The notes under the pieces were generated by a model, which had not been told where the DNA came from, did not search any database, and saw only the letters and a list, made by a program, of their open reading frames with translations. DNA of 64,000 nt, from contig DAOUIZ010000061.1 of assembly GCA_034423195.1 (NCBI GenBank), positions 1 through 64,000 of the forward strand, given 5' to 3'. Both the position numbers and the translations under genes were made by a program. This document shows, piece after piece, positions 49,263 to 56,892 of this stretch (position 1 is the stretch's first letter; every line of letters begins with the position of its first letter). This DNA comes from CATOSK01 sp034423195 (lineage in GTDB: Bacteria; Chloroflexota; Dehalococcoidia; Lucifugimonadales; UBA3495).

Positions 49263-50438
49263 CTAGCCCCGCGGCATCCCCAACCCCCGCCCGGCGATGA
49301 TGTTCCGCTGCACTTCCGAGGTGCCGGCGGCGATCTTGTGGGAGAAGGCGATCATCCAGTGCTCCTGGATACGCCCCTTCAGCGGCGCCCGCTCTTCATT
49401 CCGGCCCAGGGCCCCATACATGCCGAGGATTCCCAGGGCCGAGTTGGCGCTGCGCTGGAGGGTCTCGCTGCCGAACACCTTGCTGATGGACGCTTCCTTG
49501 TTGGGGACCTGCCCCTCGCCCTGCAGGTAGGCCACGTTGTAGGCCATCAGCCGGGCGACCTCGCACTCTATGTACCGGTCGGCCAGCTCGTTCCGCACCC
49601 AGGGCGTCCGGAGCAGCGGGCGCCCGTCCCGGCTGACTTCGGAGGCATAGTCCCGCGTTTCGTCCAGGAGCCTCCGGGCAATGGCCGAGTAGTCGATGCC
49701 GGAACGCTCGAAGTCCAGCAGGGTCACCGCCACGTACCAGCCCCGGTTCTCCTCTCCCACCACGTTCCGCCGCGGCACCCGCACGTTGTCGAATAGGACC
49801 TCATTGAACTCGTGCCCGCCCGCCATGTTGATGACCGGCCGCACCTGGATTCCCGGGGTCTTCATGTCCACCAGGATGAAGCTGATCCCCCGGTGCTTGG
49901 GCGCCTCGGTGTCGGTGCGGGCCAGGCACATTATCCAGTCGGCCCGGTGGGCCAGGGTGGTCCAGATCTTGGAGCCGTTGATGACGAAGTCGTCGCCGTC
50001 CACCACGGCCCGGGTGCTCAGGGAAGCCAGGTCGGAACCGGACTCGGGTTCGCTGTATCCCTGGCACCACTGGACTTCCGCCCGGGCGATGGGTGGAAGG
50101 TGGGCCTGCTTCTGCTCCTCCGACCCGTGAATCATCAGGGTCGGGCCCAGCATCCTGACGCCGAAGATGTCCCGTCCCGGGGCGCGCAGGTAGGCCAGCT
50201 CCTCGTTGTAGATGGCCGACCGGACCGGAGAGGCGTCCTGCCCCCCGTATTCCCCGGGCCAGTGCATCGTCAGCCAGCCCTTCCGGGCCAGCTTCTGCCG
50301 CATATCCTGGGTGAACTCCCAGTCCCATTCCTCGGGCCAGCGCCCGCCGCCCTCCCAATCGTCGGGCAGCTCCTGCTGCACGAAGGAGCGCAGCTCCTGC
50401 CGGAAGGCGTCATCCTCGGGAGTAAACTTGAACTCCAC
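49263..50438 (-). CDS. Acyl-CoA dehydrogenase
   Basis: GTG 50438 follows AGGAGC. The 391-residue protein has 'MEFKFTPEDDAFRQELRSFV', 'WCQGYSEPESGSDLASLSTR' (the classic FAD-site signature), 'INGSKIWTTLAHRADWIMCL' and 'VNVAYLQGEGQVPNKEASIS'-like helices. It ends with 'SHKIAAGTSEVQRNIIAGRG', the catalytic-Glu-region signature. It is a canonical dehydrogenase, distinct from the more divergent one at 44400. The RAM-type regulator at 50485 lies 46 bp upstream on the same strand. Confidence 0.95.
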   Translation of the reverse strand: MEFKFTPEDDAFRQELRSFVQQELPDDWEGGGRWPEEWDWEFTQDMRQKLARKGWLTMHWPGEYGGQDASPVRSAIYNEELAYLRAPGRDIFGVRMLGPTLMIHGSEEQKQAHLPPIARAEVQWCQGYSEPESGSDLASLSTRAVVDGDDFVINGSKIWTTLAHRADWIMCLARTDTEAPKHRGISFILVDMKTPGIQVRPVINMAGGHEFNEVLFDNVRVPRRNVVGEENRGWYVAVTLLDFERSGIDYSAIARRLLDETRDYASEVSRDGRPLLRTPWVRNELADRYIECEVARLMAYNVAYLQGEGQVPNKEASISKVFGSETLQRSANSALGILGMYGALGRNEERAPLKGRIQEHWMIAFSHKIAAGTSEVQRNIIAGRGLGMPRG

Positions 50439-50484
50439 TCAAAAGCTCCTGAGTATGGCGGCCGGGCCGCCGGATGGACCGGGG

Positions 50485-50724
50485 CTACAGCCCGCCGACG
50501 GCGACGCAGGTAACGGTCCGCACGACACCGTCCACGGTGTGAATCTTCTCCGTAACCACGTTGCCCACAACCGACATATCGTCGCCTTCGATGACGGCGA
50601 TGATGTCGTAGGGGCCCGTGACGATGTCAACTATGCCGACGCCGTCCAGGCTGCTCAGGGTGCCGGCCACGTCCCGGGTCTTGCCGACCGCGGTCTCAAC
50701 CAGAAGATAAGCCTTGGTAGCCAT
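50485..50724 (-). CDS. Stand-alone Lrp/AsnC ligand-binding (RAM) domain protein
   Basis: The 79-residue product is a single RAM domain: 'KAYLLVETAVGKTRDVAGTL', 'VGIVDIVTGPYDIIAVIEGD', 'GVVRTVTCVAVGG'. It has no HTH domain. Such stand-alone domains bind amino acids or related small ligands. GGAGG precedes ATG 50724. It may sense the substrate used by the downstream acyl-CoA dehydrogenase. Confidence 0.85.
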   Translation of the reverse strand: MATKAYLLVETAVGKTRDVAGTLSSLDGVGIVDIVTGPYDIIAVIEGDDMSVVGNVVTEKIHTVDGVVRTVTCVAVGGL

Positions 50725-51067
50725 TGTGCCTCCTTGCCATTCATGGTGGGAACATTTGGTGGGAATGCTGGAAACGGGACCGCCGCCATCCCGCGAATTG
50801 CTGCCGTGCCGGTGTTGACGGCATTTTAGGATACCCCACGCTCCCGCCTGCTAACAAGTGCGCCCCCGCCCGTCGGCAGCGTTCCACTTCAGGAGGTGCG
50901 GCTCAACGGCAACGGGGTCTGTATCCCGCAGCATCGTGTTGGCCTTTCACCGGCAGTAGGCCAAACCGTGACTCGTGCGGATTGCCCTGGCCTTCGGGGC
51001 ATCCCGCCGCTGGACTCCCCCTGGCATTTGTGTTAAAACCGGCCCAATTCCGCAGGAGTAACTTCCC
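50725..51067. other. Intergenic stretch with a family D repeat
   Basis: Divergent spacing between the RAM-domain gene and the CDF-like gene; no gene is supported in the 343 bases. A family D repeat lies at 50935-50990, and 'gcggattgccctggcc' extends it. Confidence 0.6.
50935..50990 (+). repeat. Family D repeat, copy 3
   Basis: CGTGTTGGCCTTTCACCGGC, AGTAGGCCAAACCG, GACTCGTGCGGATTGCCCTG. It is the most diverged copy compared with 13925-13984 and 44161-44218. Confidence 0.7.
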
Positions 51068-51742
51068 ATGCTCCGTACCACCAGGTACCTGCTCTTGCTG
51101 ACCATCCTCTACAACGTCGTCGAGGGAGTCATCGCGCTGTGGTCCGGCATCGCCGCCGGCAGCATCGCCCTGGTCGCCTTCGGAGCGGACAGCTACATCG
51201 AGGTCGCCGCCGCTTCCCTGGTGCTCTGGAGACTGGGCATCGAGGACCACGAGTACGCCGAGCTGGTCGAGGGCCGGGTGGTCCGGTTCATCGGCTGGAC
51301 CTTCCTGCTCCTCAGTGCGGCCATCGTGTTCCAGTCCGGGTGGGCCCTCTGGCTCCGCACCGGCGCCGAGGAGTCGCTGGTGGGCATCGGGCTGGCGATA
51401 GCCTCCGTGACGGTCATGCCCCTGATCGCCCTCTGGAAGCTCCGCATCGCCGCCCAGGGCAATCTACAGTCCATTGCCATCGAGGCCAAGGAGACCCTGG
51501 CCTGCTCCGGCCTCTCCTTCACCCTGCTGGCCGGCCTGGTCGCCAACGCCCTGCTCGGCTGGTGGTGGCTGGATGCCGTGACCGCCCTGCTTTTCGTGCC
51601 CTGGCTCATCCGCGAGGGACTGGAGGGCATCCGCGGCGAGGAGTGCCACGACGACCTTGAGCTATGCTCCTGCCGCCCCTGCCTCTTCGGACTGCGGGCC
51701 TGCCGGGGCATCTGCTGCCGCCCCGCCTGCTGCGCCGCCTGA
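51068..51742 (+). CDS. CDF-like cation transporter with Cys-rich C-terminus
   Basis: The 224-residue product has about five to six helices: 'LLTILYNVVEGVIALWSGIA' and 'ALVAFGADSYIEVAAASLVL' (Asn/Asp pair of the first half), and later 'LVANALLGWWWLDAVTALLF'. These follow the cation-diffusion-facilitator half-channel. The C-terminal tail is unusual, with nine Cys within 27 residues (LCSCRPCLFGLRACRGICCR). It lacks the normal cytoplasmic ferredoxin-like domain. Substrate might be a transition metal. CAGGAG lies 10-15 bp before ATG 51068. Confidence 0.75.
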   Translation: MLRTTRYLLLLTILYNVVEGVIALWSGIAAGSIALVAFGADSYIEVAAASLVLWRLGIEDHEYAELVEGRVVRFIGWTFLLLSAAIVFQSGWALWLRTGAEESLVGIGLAIASVTVMPLIALWKLRIAAQGNLQSIAIEAKETLACSGLSFTLLAGLVANALLGWWWLDAVTALLFVPWLIREGLEGIRGEECHDDLELCSCRPCLFGLRACRGICCRPACCAA

Positions 51743-51750
51743 GCCGGCCC

Positions 51751-52026
51751 CACCCCCCCGTCGTCCCTGCGGAGGCAGGGACCCATCAGCTATCCGCCCA
51801 ACCCTGTCTCCCATACTCAACACCTTTCCCGTCATTCCCCCAACAGCTTCAGAGGCGGCGGGAATCCAGACCCCCGTAAACCCCGGCCACCGGAGCAAAC
51901 CACCCCCCCGTCGTCCCTGCGGAGGCAGGGACCCATCAGCTATCCGCCCAACCCTGTCTCCCACACTCAACACCTTTCCCGTCATTCCCCCAACAGCTTC
52001 AGAGGCGGCGGGAATCCAGACCCCCG
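51751..52026. repeat. Two 126-bp direct repeats, 150-bp period
   Basis: Units 51751-51876 and 51901-52026 are near-identical (one substitution seen: catactc/cacactc). They start CACCCCCCCGTCGTCCCTGC, contain CCTTTCCCGTCATTCCCCCA, and end GGAATCCAGACCCCCGT. A 24-bp spacer separates them. The sequence holds the same hairpin-type pieces as 9244 and 44065. No gene is present in 51743-52120. Confidence 0.9.
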
Positions 52027-52089
52027 TCGTCCCCATTTCCCAGGTTTCGGCCTTCGGAATTTACGTCTTGAGATAGTCACTTAGGGGGT

Positions 52090-52109
52090 TTGGGGGATGC
52101 ATCCCCCAA
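52090..52109. repeat. Palindromic repeat family B, copy 6 (GATGCATC type)
   Basis: TTGGGGGATGCATCCCCCAA sits 12 bp past the end of the amidohydrolase gene. GGGGGTT precedes it and CGTATCCCCGG follows, so it is in the same orientation as copy 5. Confidence 0.9.
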
Positions 52110-52120
52110 CGTATCCCCGG

Positions 52121-52972
52121 TCACGCCCCCGGCTCCCAGCCGTAAATCTCCCGTAGCGTCCCTCCCATCAGGATGGCCCGCTCCGAGTCCGAAAGCTCAT
52201 CCGTCACCCGGAAGGCCTCCACCCCCTGCTCATAGGTCAACAGGTTCACCGCCCGGGTCCAGTCCGTGCCCCACAGGCACCGCTCCAGCCCGTAGGCGTC
52301 GAAAATCCTCCGCAGCGGCTCCCAGATGTCCGGGTAGGGAAAGGGCTCGTGGGCCAGGGTGCCCGCCCCGGAAATCTTGATGACCACGTTGTCCAGCTCC
52401 GCCAGCGCCAGCACGGCGGGCAGGTCGGCCCACGGCTCCGCTGGAGGCGGCGGCTCCGGCGGCTGGGCGATGCCCAGGTGGTCAATCACGATCCGGGTGT
52501 CCGGGTTGCGGCGGGCCAGCTCGCCCAGCAGGGGCAGCCTGGTGGAGCACATCACGTTGACCGGGACCCCGGCCCGTCCGCCCGCCGCCAGGATGCGGTT
52601 CAGCCCCGGATGGTCCGCCGCGAAGTCATCCCTCGCCAGCATTATCCGCGCCCCGACCACCCCGGGGTTGGATGTCCACTCCTCCATCTCCTCCTCGATC
52701 CTGTCCGACTCCGGGTCGAAGGGACGGATCAATCCGAATCGGGTGGGATGCTTCGCGTAAACCTCCAGCGCATAGCCGGCGTCGTAGCGGTACATCGAGA
52801 AGGGAGAAATCAGCAGGGCCCCGTCCACGCCGACGGCATCCATCGCCGCCACCATGTCGTCCCCGGTGACTTCCGCGGGCCCTTGCAGCCATCCGATCCA
52901 GGGGCGCTCGGGACGGTCGCGCTCGTAGGCGTGGACCTGGCAGTCAATTGTCGGTGTGCGAGTCGCCATCAT
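52121..52972 (-). CDS. TIM-barrel amidohydrolase (amidohydrolase_2 type)
   Basis: The 283-residue product opens 'TIDCQVHAYERDRP' (the first metal region, with a single His where many have His-x-His) and has 'GVDGALLISPFSMYRYDAGY', 'RIVIDHLGIAQPP' (metal-ligand His), 'NVVIKISGAGTLAHEP' and 'ERCLWGTDWTRAV' with the catalytic Asp. These features match amidohydrolase_2 hydrolases and decarboxylases. GGAGAG precedes ATG 52972. A relative lies at 62746-63762. Confidence 0.85.
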   Translation of the reverse strand: MMATRTPTIDCQVHAYERDRPERPWIGWLQGPAEVTGDDMVAAMDAVGVDGALLISPFSMYRYDAGYALEVYAKHPTRFGLIRPFDPESDRIEEEMEEWTSNPGVVGARIMLARDDFAADHPGLNRILAAGGRAGVPVNVMCSTRLPLLGELARRNPDTRIVIDHLGIAQPPEPPPPAEPWADLPAVLALAELDNVVIKISGAGTLAHEPFPYPDIWEPLRRIFDAYGLERCLWGTDWTRAVNLLTYEQGVEAFRVTDELSDSERAILMGGTLREIYGWEPGA

Positions 52973-53146
52973 TTCTCTCCTGACTTGGAAACTATCTCAA
53001 AAATCCTATCCCCCTTGACGGGCTGACCGGGGTAGTTAACGGCTGAAATTGGGCCTGGACATTGGTATCTCCCTATCGCGGTCATGGGTATGCGCTGCGC
53101 TTTGCCACGCCCTGGCGTCGGGGGTTCCGGCGCTGGAATAGCCCGC

Positions 53147-53374
53147 CTACACTGTCGCGGGGAGGGCAGTGGGCGGGACCGGTTCTATTCCGAGTTCGGC
53201 GCACCCTTCAAGATACACGTCAATGGAGATGCGGAACTCCCGCTTGATGCCTGCTACGTCAGTCGCTTCGGCGTTGGCTATTGGATAAGGGCCGCTGTTA
53301 ATAACCCTGGCGTGCAGGACCTCAGCCTCATCGTCATAGACTGCTTCCCCGACGTAACCCTTGTACTCCAGCAT
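53147..53374 (-). CDS. hicB: HicB-like antitoxin
   Basis: ATG 53374 overlaps the hicA stop (TGATG). The 75-residue product reads 'MLEYKGYVGEAVYDDEAEVL' and 'VAGIKREFRISIDVYLEGCA', ending 'GIEPVPP', the pattern of HicB antitoxins with the YcfA-partner type C-terminal domain. Its reading frame is intact. Its partner hicA carries an in-frame stop, so this antitoxin may now be an orphan regulator. Confidence 0.85.
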   Translation of the reverse strand: MLEYKGYVGEAVYDDEAEVLHARVINSGPYPIANAEATDVAGIKREFRISIDVYLEGCAELGIEPVPPTALPATV

Positions 53375-53625
53375 CAACCCCCTCCTATGCGCTCGATAAA
53401 CTTCACAACGTCGCGGACGGTATCGCGCCTTGTTTCAGGACTTGGGTGCGGTTTGTGGACCACGATGGACTCCGCTCCCTTGACTAATTATACTCTGGAA
53501 CCGGCCCGTTCAATCAGATTGATTCCCAGCGCCATAAGCAAAGACTCGACCTCTTCCCACCTGATGCCCGCCGGGGTCGGCACCGTCTGCATTCGTTCCA
53601 GCGTCCGCCGGTGTCTCCTTCTCAT
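53374..53625 (-). pseudogene. hicA: HicA-like toxin broken by one in-frame stop
   Basis: Starting at ATG 53625, the frame reads 'MRRRHRRTLERMQTVPTPAG', 'IRWEEVESLLMALGINLIER' and 'AGSRV', then TAA at 53488-53490, then continues in the same frame 'LVKGAESIVVHKPHPSPETR', 'RDTVRDVVKFIERIGGG'. Homologues read straight through this point. The late 'HKPHPSP' is the usual C-terminal HicA motif. One base change made the stop; toxin production should be lost unless the codon is read through. Confidence 0.85.
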
Positions 53626-53875
53626 TGGGCTCGTTCCGTATGATAGGTGTGTTCAGAGGATTTATATTCAATTTCGGCCGTTACCTAGCCTTTTCAGCCC
53701 TTGACGGGGGAAGTGCCTGCCCCCGCGTAGGAACGTCACCCCCGCCCACGCCTGCGCGGGGGTGAAAACTCACCCTCCCAGTTTACACCCGGGAGAGCCG
53801 GGCTGGGGCGGACCCCCGCCGACGCGGCCCCAATCGAAACTGTCGGGAGACTGGCCGGCAACCCCCGCAACCCGG

Positions 53876-55615
53876 TTACCGCACTCCTTCCACGCTCACC
53901 GTCACCACGTCCACCCCGTGGTACCGCTGGTGCCGCACTGACGAAGCGTAGTGCCGCAGCAGCCGGAAGGAAATCTCCCGGTCGTCCTGCACGTCCGGCG
54001 GTTCTCCCAGGTAGGAGAGCTGGTCTTCCAGGTTGTCTCCCTCGAATCCCGATACGAACTCCAGCTCCGCGCCCCGCCCGTCGGCCCGGGCCGACACCAT
54101 CAGGCGGCGCGGGCCGCTGCCGTTTCCTTCGCCGTTTTCCGGCGCCAGGCTGGCCAGCGTTTCCTCCCCCACCAGGACCAGCCGCTCCGACGACGCCTCG
54201 CTCCAGCCGGACCTGGACGCGAACCCCCGCAGGAACTCGCCCAGCCTGGGCAGGGTCTCGTCGTCCACCGGTACCCGCAGGCGCCGCCGCCTGGGAGAGG
54301 TCAGTTCCATGAAGACCATCAGTATCACCGCCACCAGCGCCCCGGAGGTCATGCCGTTGCCCAGCAGCACGGACAGGAAGCCGCCTCCCAGCAGGTCCGG
54401 GAAAATCCACTGGTTCTGGAACCCGGTGCCCACCCAGAAGGCGACTCCGCAGATTGTGGCCTTCCGGTGGTCAACCCCGTCCTGGATGACGATCTTCATG
54501 CCCTGGATGAACAGCAGCCCCAGCAGAACGGTGATGTAGGCCGCCGCCACCGGCGCGGGTATCGCTATGATCAGCGCCGGGACCTTGGGGAAGAAGGCCA
54601 CCAGGATGAAGACGGCCCCGATGATGACCCCCACCCGGCGGGAGCCGATCCCGGTTACCTCGGCCAGGGCTATGCTGCTGGAGTAGGTGGTGTTGGGTAG
54701 CGTGCCCGCCAGGCCGGAGAGCAGGTTCCCCACCCCGTCGGCGTTGAGGGCACCCTGCACCACCCGGAAGTCGGTGGCCCGCGCCTGCCGCCGGGATACC
54801 CGCTGGATTGCCACCCCGTCCCCGATGGTCTCGATGGCGCCAACCAGGGTCACGATTATGAACGCCGGCAGCAAAGCCCAGAACTCTGCCCCGGGCGTAA
54901 CGTCCAGCCCGGGCCAGGCGGCGAATGAAATGCCGGCCCAGGGCGCGTCGAGTATCGGCTGGATGTCGTAGATTCCGAAGGGAGCGCCAACCGCCGTCCC
55001 GGCGATGATCCCGATGACCGGCGACCACAGCCGCAGCCTCGGCGGTCCGCGCAGCACCAGTCCCGCCACTACCAGCAGCGTGACCCCCGCCGACAGGGGC
55101 GCGGCGAAACCGGGAGTGCCCTCCGGGATGTCGGTCAAAAAGCCGAACACCGTCGGAAACACCGTGGCGGCGATCAGCATGATCACCGTTCCCGTGACCA
55201 CCGGCGTGAATATCCGCCGCAGGTAGGAGAGCCGCCCGGCCATCAGGAACTGGAACAGGGACGAAACGACGATCAGGCTGGCCATCGTCTCCGCGCCGCC
55301 CAGGGTCAGGGCCGCCACGCAGATGGCGATGAATGCCCCGGACGTGCCCATTATGAGAACATGGCCCGACCCGACGCGCCCCACCCGCACAGCTTGCAGG
55401 ATGGTGGTGATGCCGCTCACCAGCAGGGCCGCGAAGGCCGCCCAGTGGATCAGGTCGTCGGACTGCTCGGCGATCCGCAGCACGATCACCACCGTCAGGA
55501 CAATCGGCGTAACGATCAGAACGGCGGCCTGGGCCCCCGCTCCTGCGGCAATCAGCGGCGGGGGATGCTCATCCGGTTCATAGCGGACGCTCTCGTTCAT
55601 CATCGATTGTGCCAA
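53876..55615 (-). CDS. NCS2-family nucleobase permease with C-terminal ATPase-like domain
   Basis: The 579-residue product opens with TTG 55615 after GGGAGC. Residues about 20-435 are a multi-helix uracil/xanthine permease: 'GSGHVLIMGTSGAFIAICVA', 'ETIGDGVAIQRVSRRQARAT', 'DGVGNLLSGLAGTLPNTTYS', 'KVPALIIAIPAPVAAAYITV'. The last 135 residues ('LPRLGEFLRGFASRSGWSEA', 'SERLVLVGEETLASLAPENG', 'ELEFVSGFEGDNLEDQLSYL', 'EISFRLLRHYASSVRHQRYH') look like an anti-sigma-factor/HATPase_c domain. That fusion could sense nucleobase supply. Substrate most likely xanthine or uric acid. Confidence 0.85.
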   Translation of the reverse strand: MAQSMMNESVRYEPDEHPPPLIAAGAGAQAAVLIVTPIVLTVVIVLRIAEQSDDLIHWAAFAALLVSGITTILQAVRVGRVGSGHVLIMGTSGAFIAICVAALTLGGAETMASLIVVSSLFQFLMAGRLSYLRRIFTPVVTGTVIMLIAATVFPTVFGFLTDIPEGTPGFAAPLSAGVTLLVVAGLVLRGPPRLRLWSPVIGIIAGTAVGAPFGIYDIQPILDAPWAGISFAAWPGLDVTPGAEFWALLPAFIIVTLVGAIETIGDGVAIQRVSRRQARATDFRVVQGALNADGVGNLLSGLAGTLPNTTYSSSIALAEVTGIGSRRVGVIIGAVFILVAFFPKVPALIIAIPAPVAAAYITVLLGLLFIQGMKIVIQDGVDHRKATICGVAFWVGTGFQNQWIFPDLLGGGFLSVLLGNGMTSGALVAVILMVFMELTSPRRRRLRVPVDDETLPRLGEFLRGFASRSGWSEASSERLVLVGEETLASLAPENGEGNGSGPRRLMVSARADGRGAELEFVSGFEGDNLEDQLSYLGEPPDVQDDREISFRLLRHYASSVRHQRYHGVDVVTVSVEGVR

Positions 55616-55887
55616 CGGTTGCTCCCTGCCAACGGCCGCCGCCGGATACGCACCCGGGCAGCAGGGCCATCATCACATTTTCTACACCTCACCACTACCA
55701 ACAACCCGCACAACTATACCAAGAAGCGGCTCAATATGTGAAACCACCCCCCCGCGCCCCAGGCAATCGCATGAAGGCTGACTCGGTCGTTTCGCTGCTC
55801 TTCGCGTCATGGGACAATGATGCTTGCGCCGGAAGGACAGGTCAATTACCATCCAGTCAAGGCCCGACTTTTGGGGGATATTTCGGA

Positions 55888-56151
55888 ATGAGCAAGACAC
55901 GTTTCACCGCGGAAGTTGACTCGGATACCCTCACCAAGGCGAGGGAAATCCTGCAAAGAGAGCAGACTACCTTAGATGAAACTCTTTGTGAAATGTTGAA
56001 TTACATCGTCGCCCATGATGCCTCTCCCTGCTTTCAATGCGGTGAACCAAACATCGAGACGCTCGAGGCAATAGCTGAGGCTGAGTCCGGAAACATGGTC
56101 AGTGCCGGTACGATAACCGGCCTGTTCAAGCAGCTCAATGAGGAGGATTAG
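55888..56151 (+). CDS. RelB/DinJ-like antitoxin
   Basis: ATG 55888 (MSKTRFTAEVDSDTLTKARE) is preferred over upstream starts that lack a match. The 87-residue product has a ribbon-helix-helix-like opening, 'ILQREQTTLDETLCEMLNYI', typical of RelB/DinJ antitoxins, and an acidic C-terminus ('SGNMVSAGTITGLFKQLNEE') that would wrap the toxin. Its stop overlaps the toxin start by 14 bp. Confidence 0.8.
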   Translation: MSKTRFTAEVDSDTLTKAREILQREQTTLDETLCEMLNYIVAHDASPCFQCGEPNIETLEAIAEAESGNMVSAGTITGLFKQLNEED

Positions 56152-56419
56152 CCACGGCCGAGCCTTCCGGCGGGACTACAGACGGGAAAAACGAGGCCAG
56201 TACGGCCGACGGTTGGACGAAGAACTCGAGGCAGTGCTGCAATTGCTGGCCAACGATCTGCCGATTCCCTCGAGGTACCGGGATCACCCCATGCACGGCA
56301 GCAGAGCAGGGGAAAGGAACTGCCACATCCGGCCGGACCTGGTGCTCATTTACGCGAAACCCAACTCTTCTGACCTTAATCTGATACGCCTGGCATCCCA
56401 CAGCGAACTCTTCAACTGA
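56138..56419 (+). CDS. RelE/YafQ-like mRNA interferase toxin
   Basis: The 93-residue product from ATG 56138 reads 'RAFRRDYRREKRGQYGRRLD', 'DDLPIPSRYRDHPMHGSRAG'-like central loop, 'ERNCHIRPDLVLIYAKPN' and 'LIRLASHSELF'. These match the RelE/YafQ fold: the 'CHI.PDLVLIY' strand and the catalytic late His in 'SHSELF'. It probably cuts mRNA on the ribosome. The two genes lie upstream of the terminase block. Confidence 0.85.
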   Translation: MRRISHGRAFRRDYRREKRGQYGRRLDEELEAVLQLLANDLPIPSRYRDHPMHGSRAGERNCHIRPDLVLIYAKPNSSDLNLIRLASHSELFN

Positions 56420-56512
56420 GGAAGGGCGCCACAGTTCCTCGCCCTGGCCATAACCCCAACCCCAACATCATTCGGACAGACCCGCCTCCCCCCCCAAAAT
56501 CTCCTGACACCC

Positions 56513-56546
56513 GGCCGTTGACAGGCCTGCTGCCGCGTGTCTAACG
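56513..56546 (+). promoter_or_regulatory. Conserved promoter-like element ahead of the terminase/portal module
   Basis: TTGACA at 56518-56523, 17 bp, then CTAACG at 56541-56546. The block GGCCGTTGACAGGCCTG, then TGCCGCGTGTCTA is identical to 28974-29003 save for two bases. Confidence 0.55.
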
Positions 56547-56557
56547 TTAATTGCACA

Positions 56558-56592
56558 GGGACGACCCTCCGCCGGGGGGCCGTCCCTCTCTT
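56558..56592 (+). terminator. Leader hairpin of the terminase module
   Basis: GGGACG (56558-56563) pairs with CGTCCC (56581-56586) around an inner C-run/G-run (CCCTCC...GGGGGG), followed by TCTCTT. It lies just after the promoter-like element, as the hairpin at 29069 does for the other module, though it is nearer the predicted start. Confidence 0.5.
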
Positions 56593-56662
56593 GTGCCGTC
56601 CCCCGCGGGACCAATTTCGCCGGACCCGTTATCGCCGGAACCATATTCGGAGGTGATGCCAG

Positions 56663-56860
56663 TTGCTTGAATGCCGCCGCTGCTCGTCGGGGCGTCTCGT
56701 GGTGCTTACCAGGGTGCGCCCCGCCGACAACTACGTCTTCCGGTGCCGCGATTGCGGCTTCCTCTTCAGCCCGCCCGGAGCCTACAAGCGCGTCTCCGTC
56801 CCCGCGCCGGAGAACGCCCCGGAGGGGAAGAACGTCTCCAAAAAGGAGGTGTCCCGATAG
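56663..56860 (+). CDS. Small zinc-ribbon protein at the head of the terminase operon
   Basis: TTG 56663 follows GGAGGTG. The 65-residue product has two Cys pairs, 'LECRRCSSGRLVVLTRVRP' and 'FRCRDCGFLFSPPGAY', a treble-clef or zinc-ribbon shape. Its stop overlaps the region where the terminase must start, so the two are coupled. It may bind DNA or help packaging. Confidence 0.6.
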   Translation: MLECRRCSSGRLVVLTRVRPADNYVFRCRDCGFLFSPPGAYKRVSVPAPENAPEGKNVSKKEVSR

Positions 56861-56892
56861 CCGGTTCCCAGGACGAACCGCTCCAGGAAAAA

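Noticed and set aside
53738..53766. CACCCCCGC...GCGGGGGTG hairpin as terminator of the permease gene
   Set aside because: The stem is fair but no T-run follows on the minus strand and the spacing from the stop is long; more likely part of a dispersed repeat.
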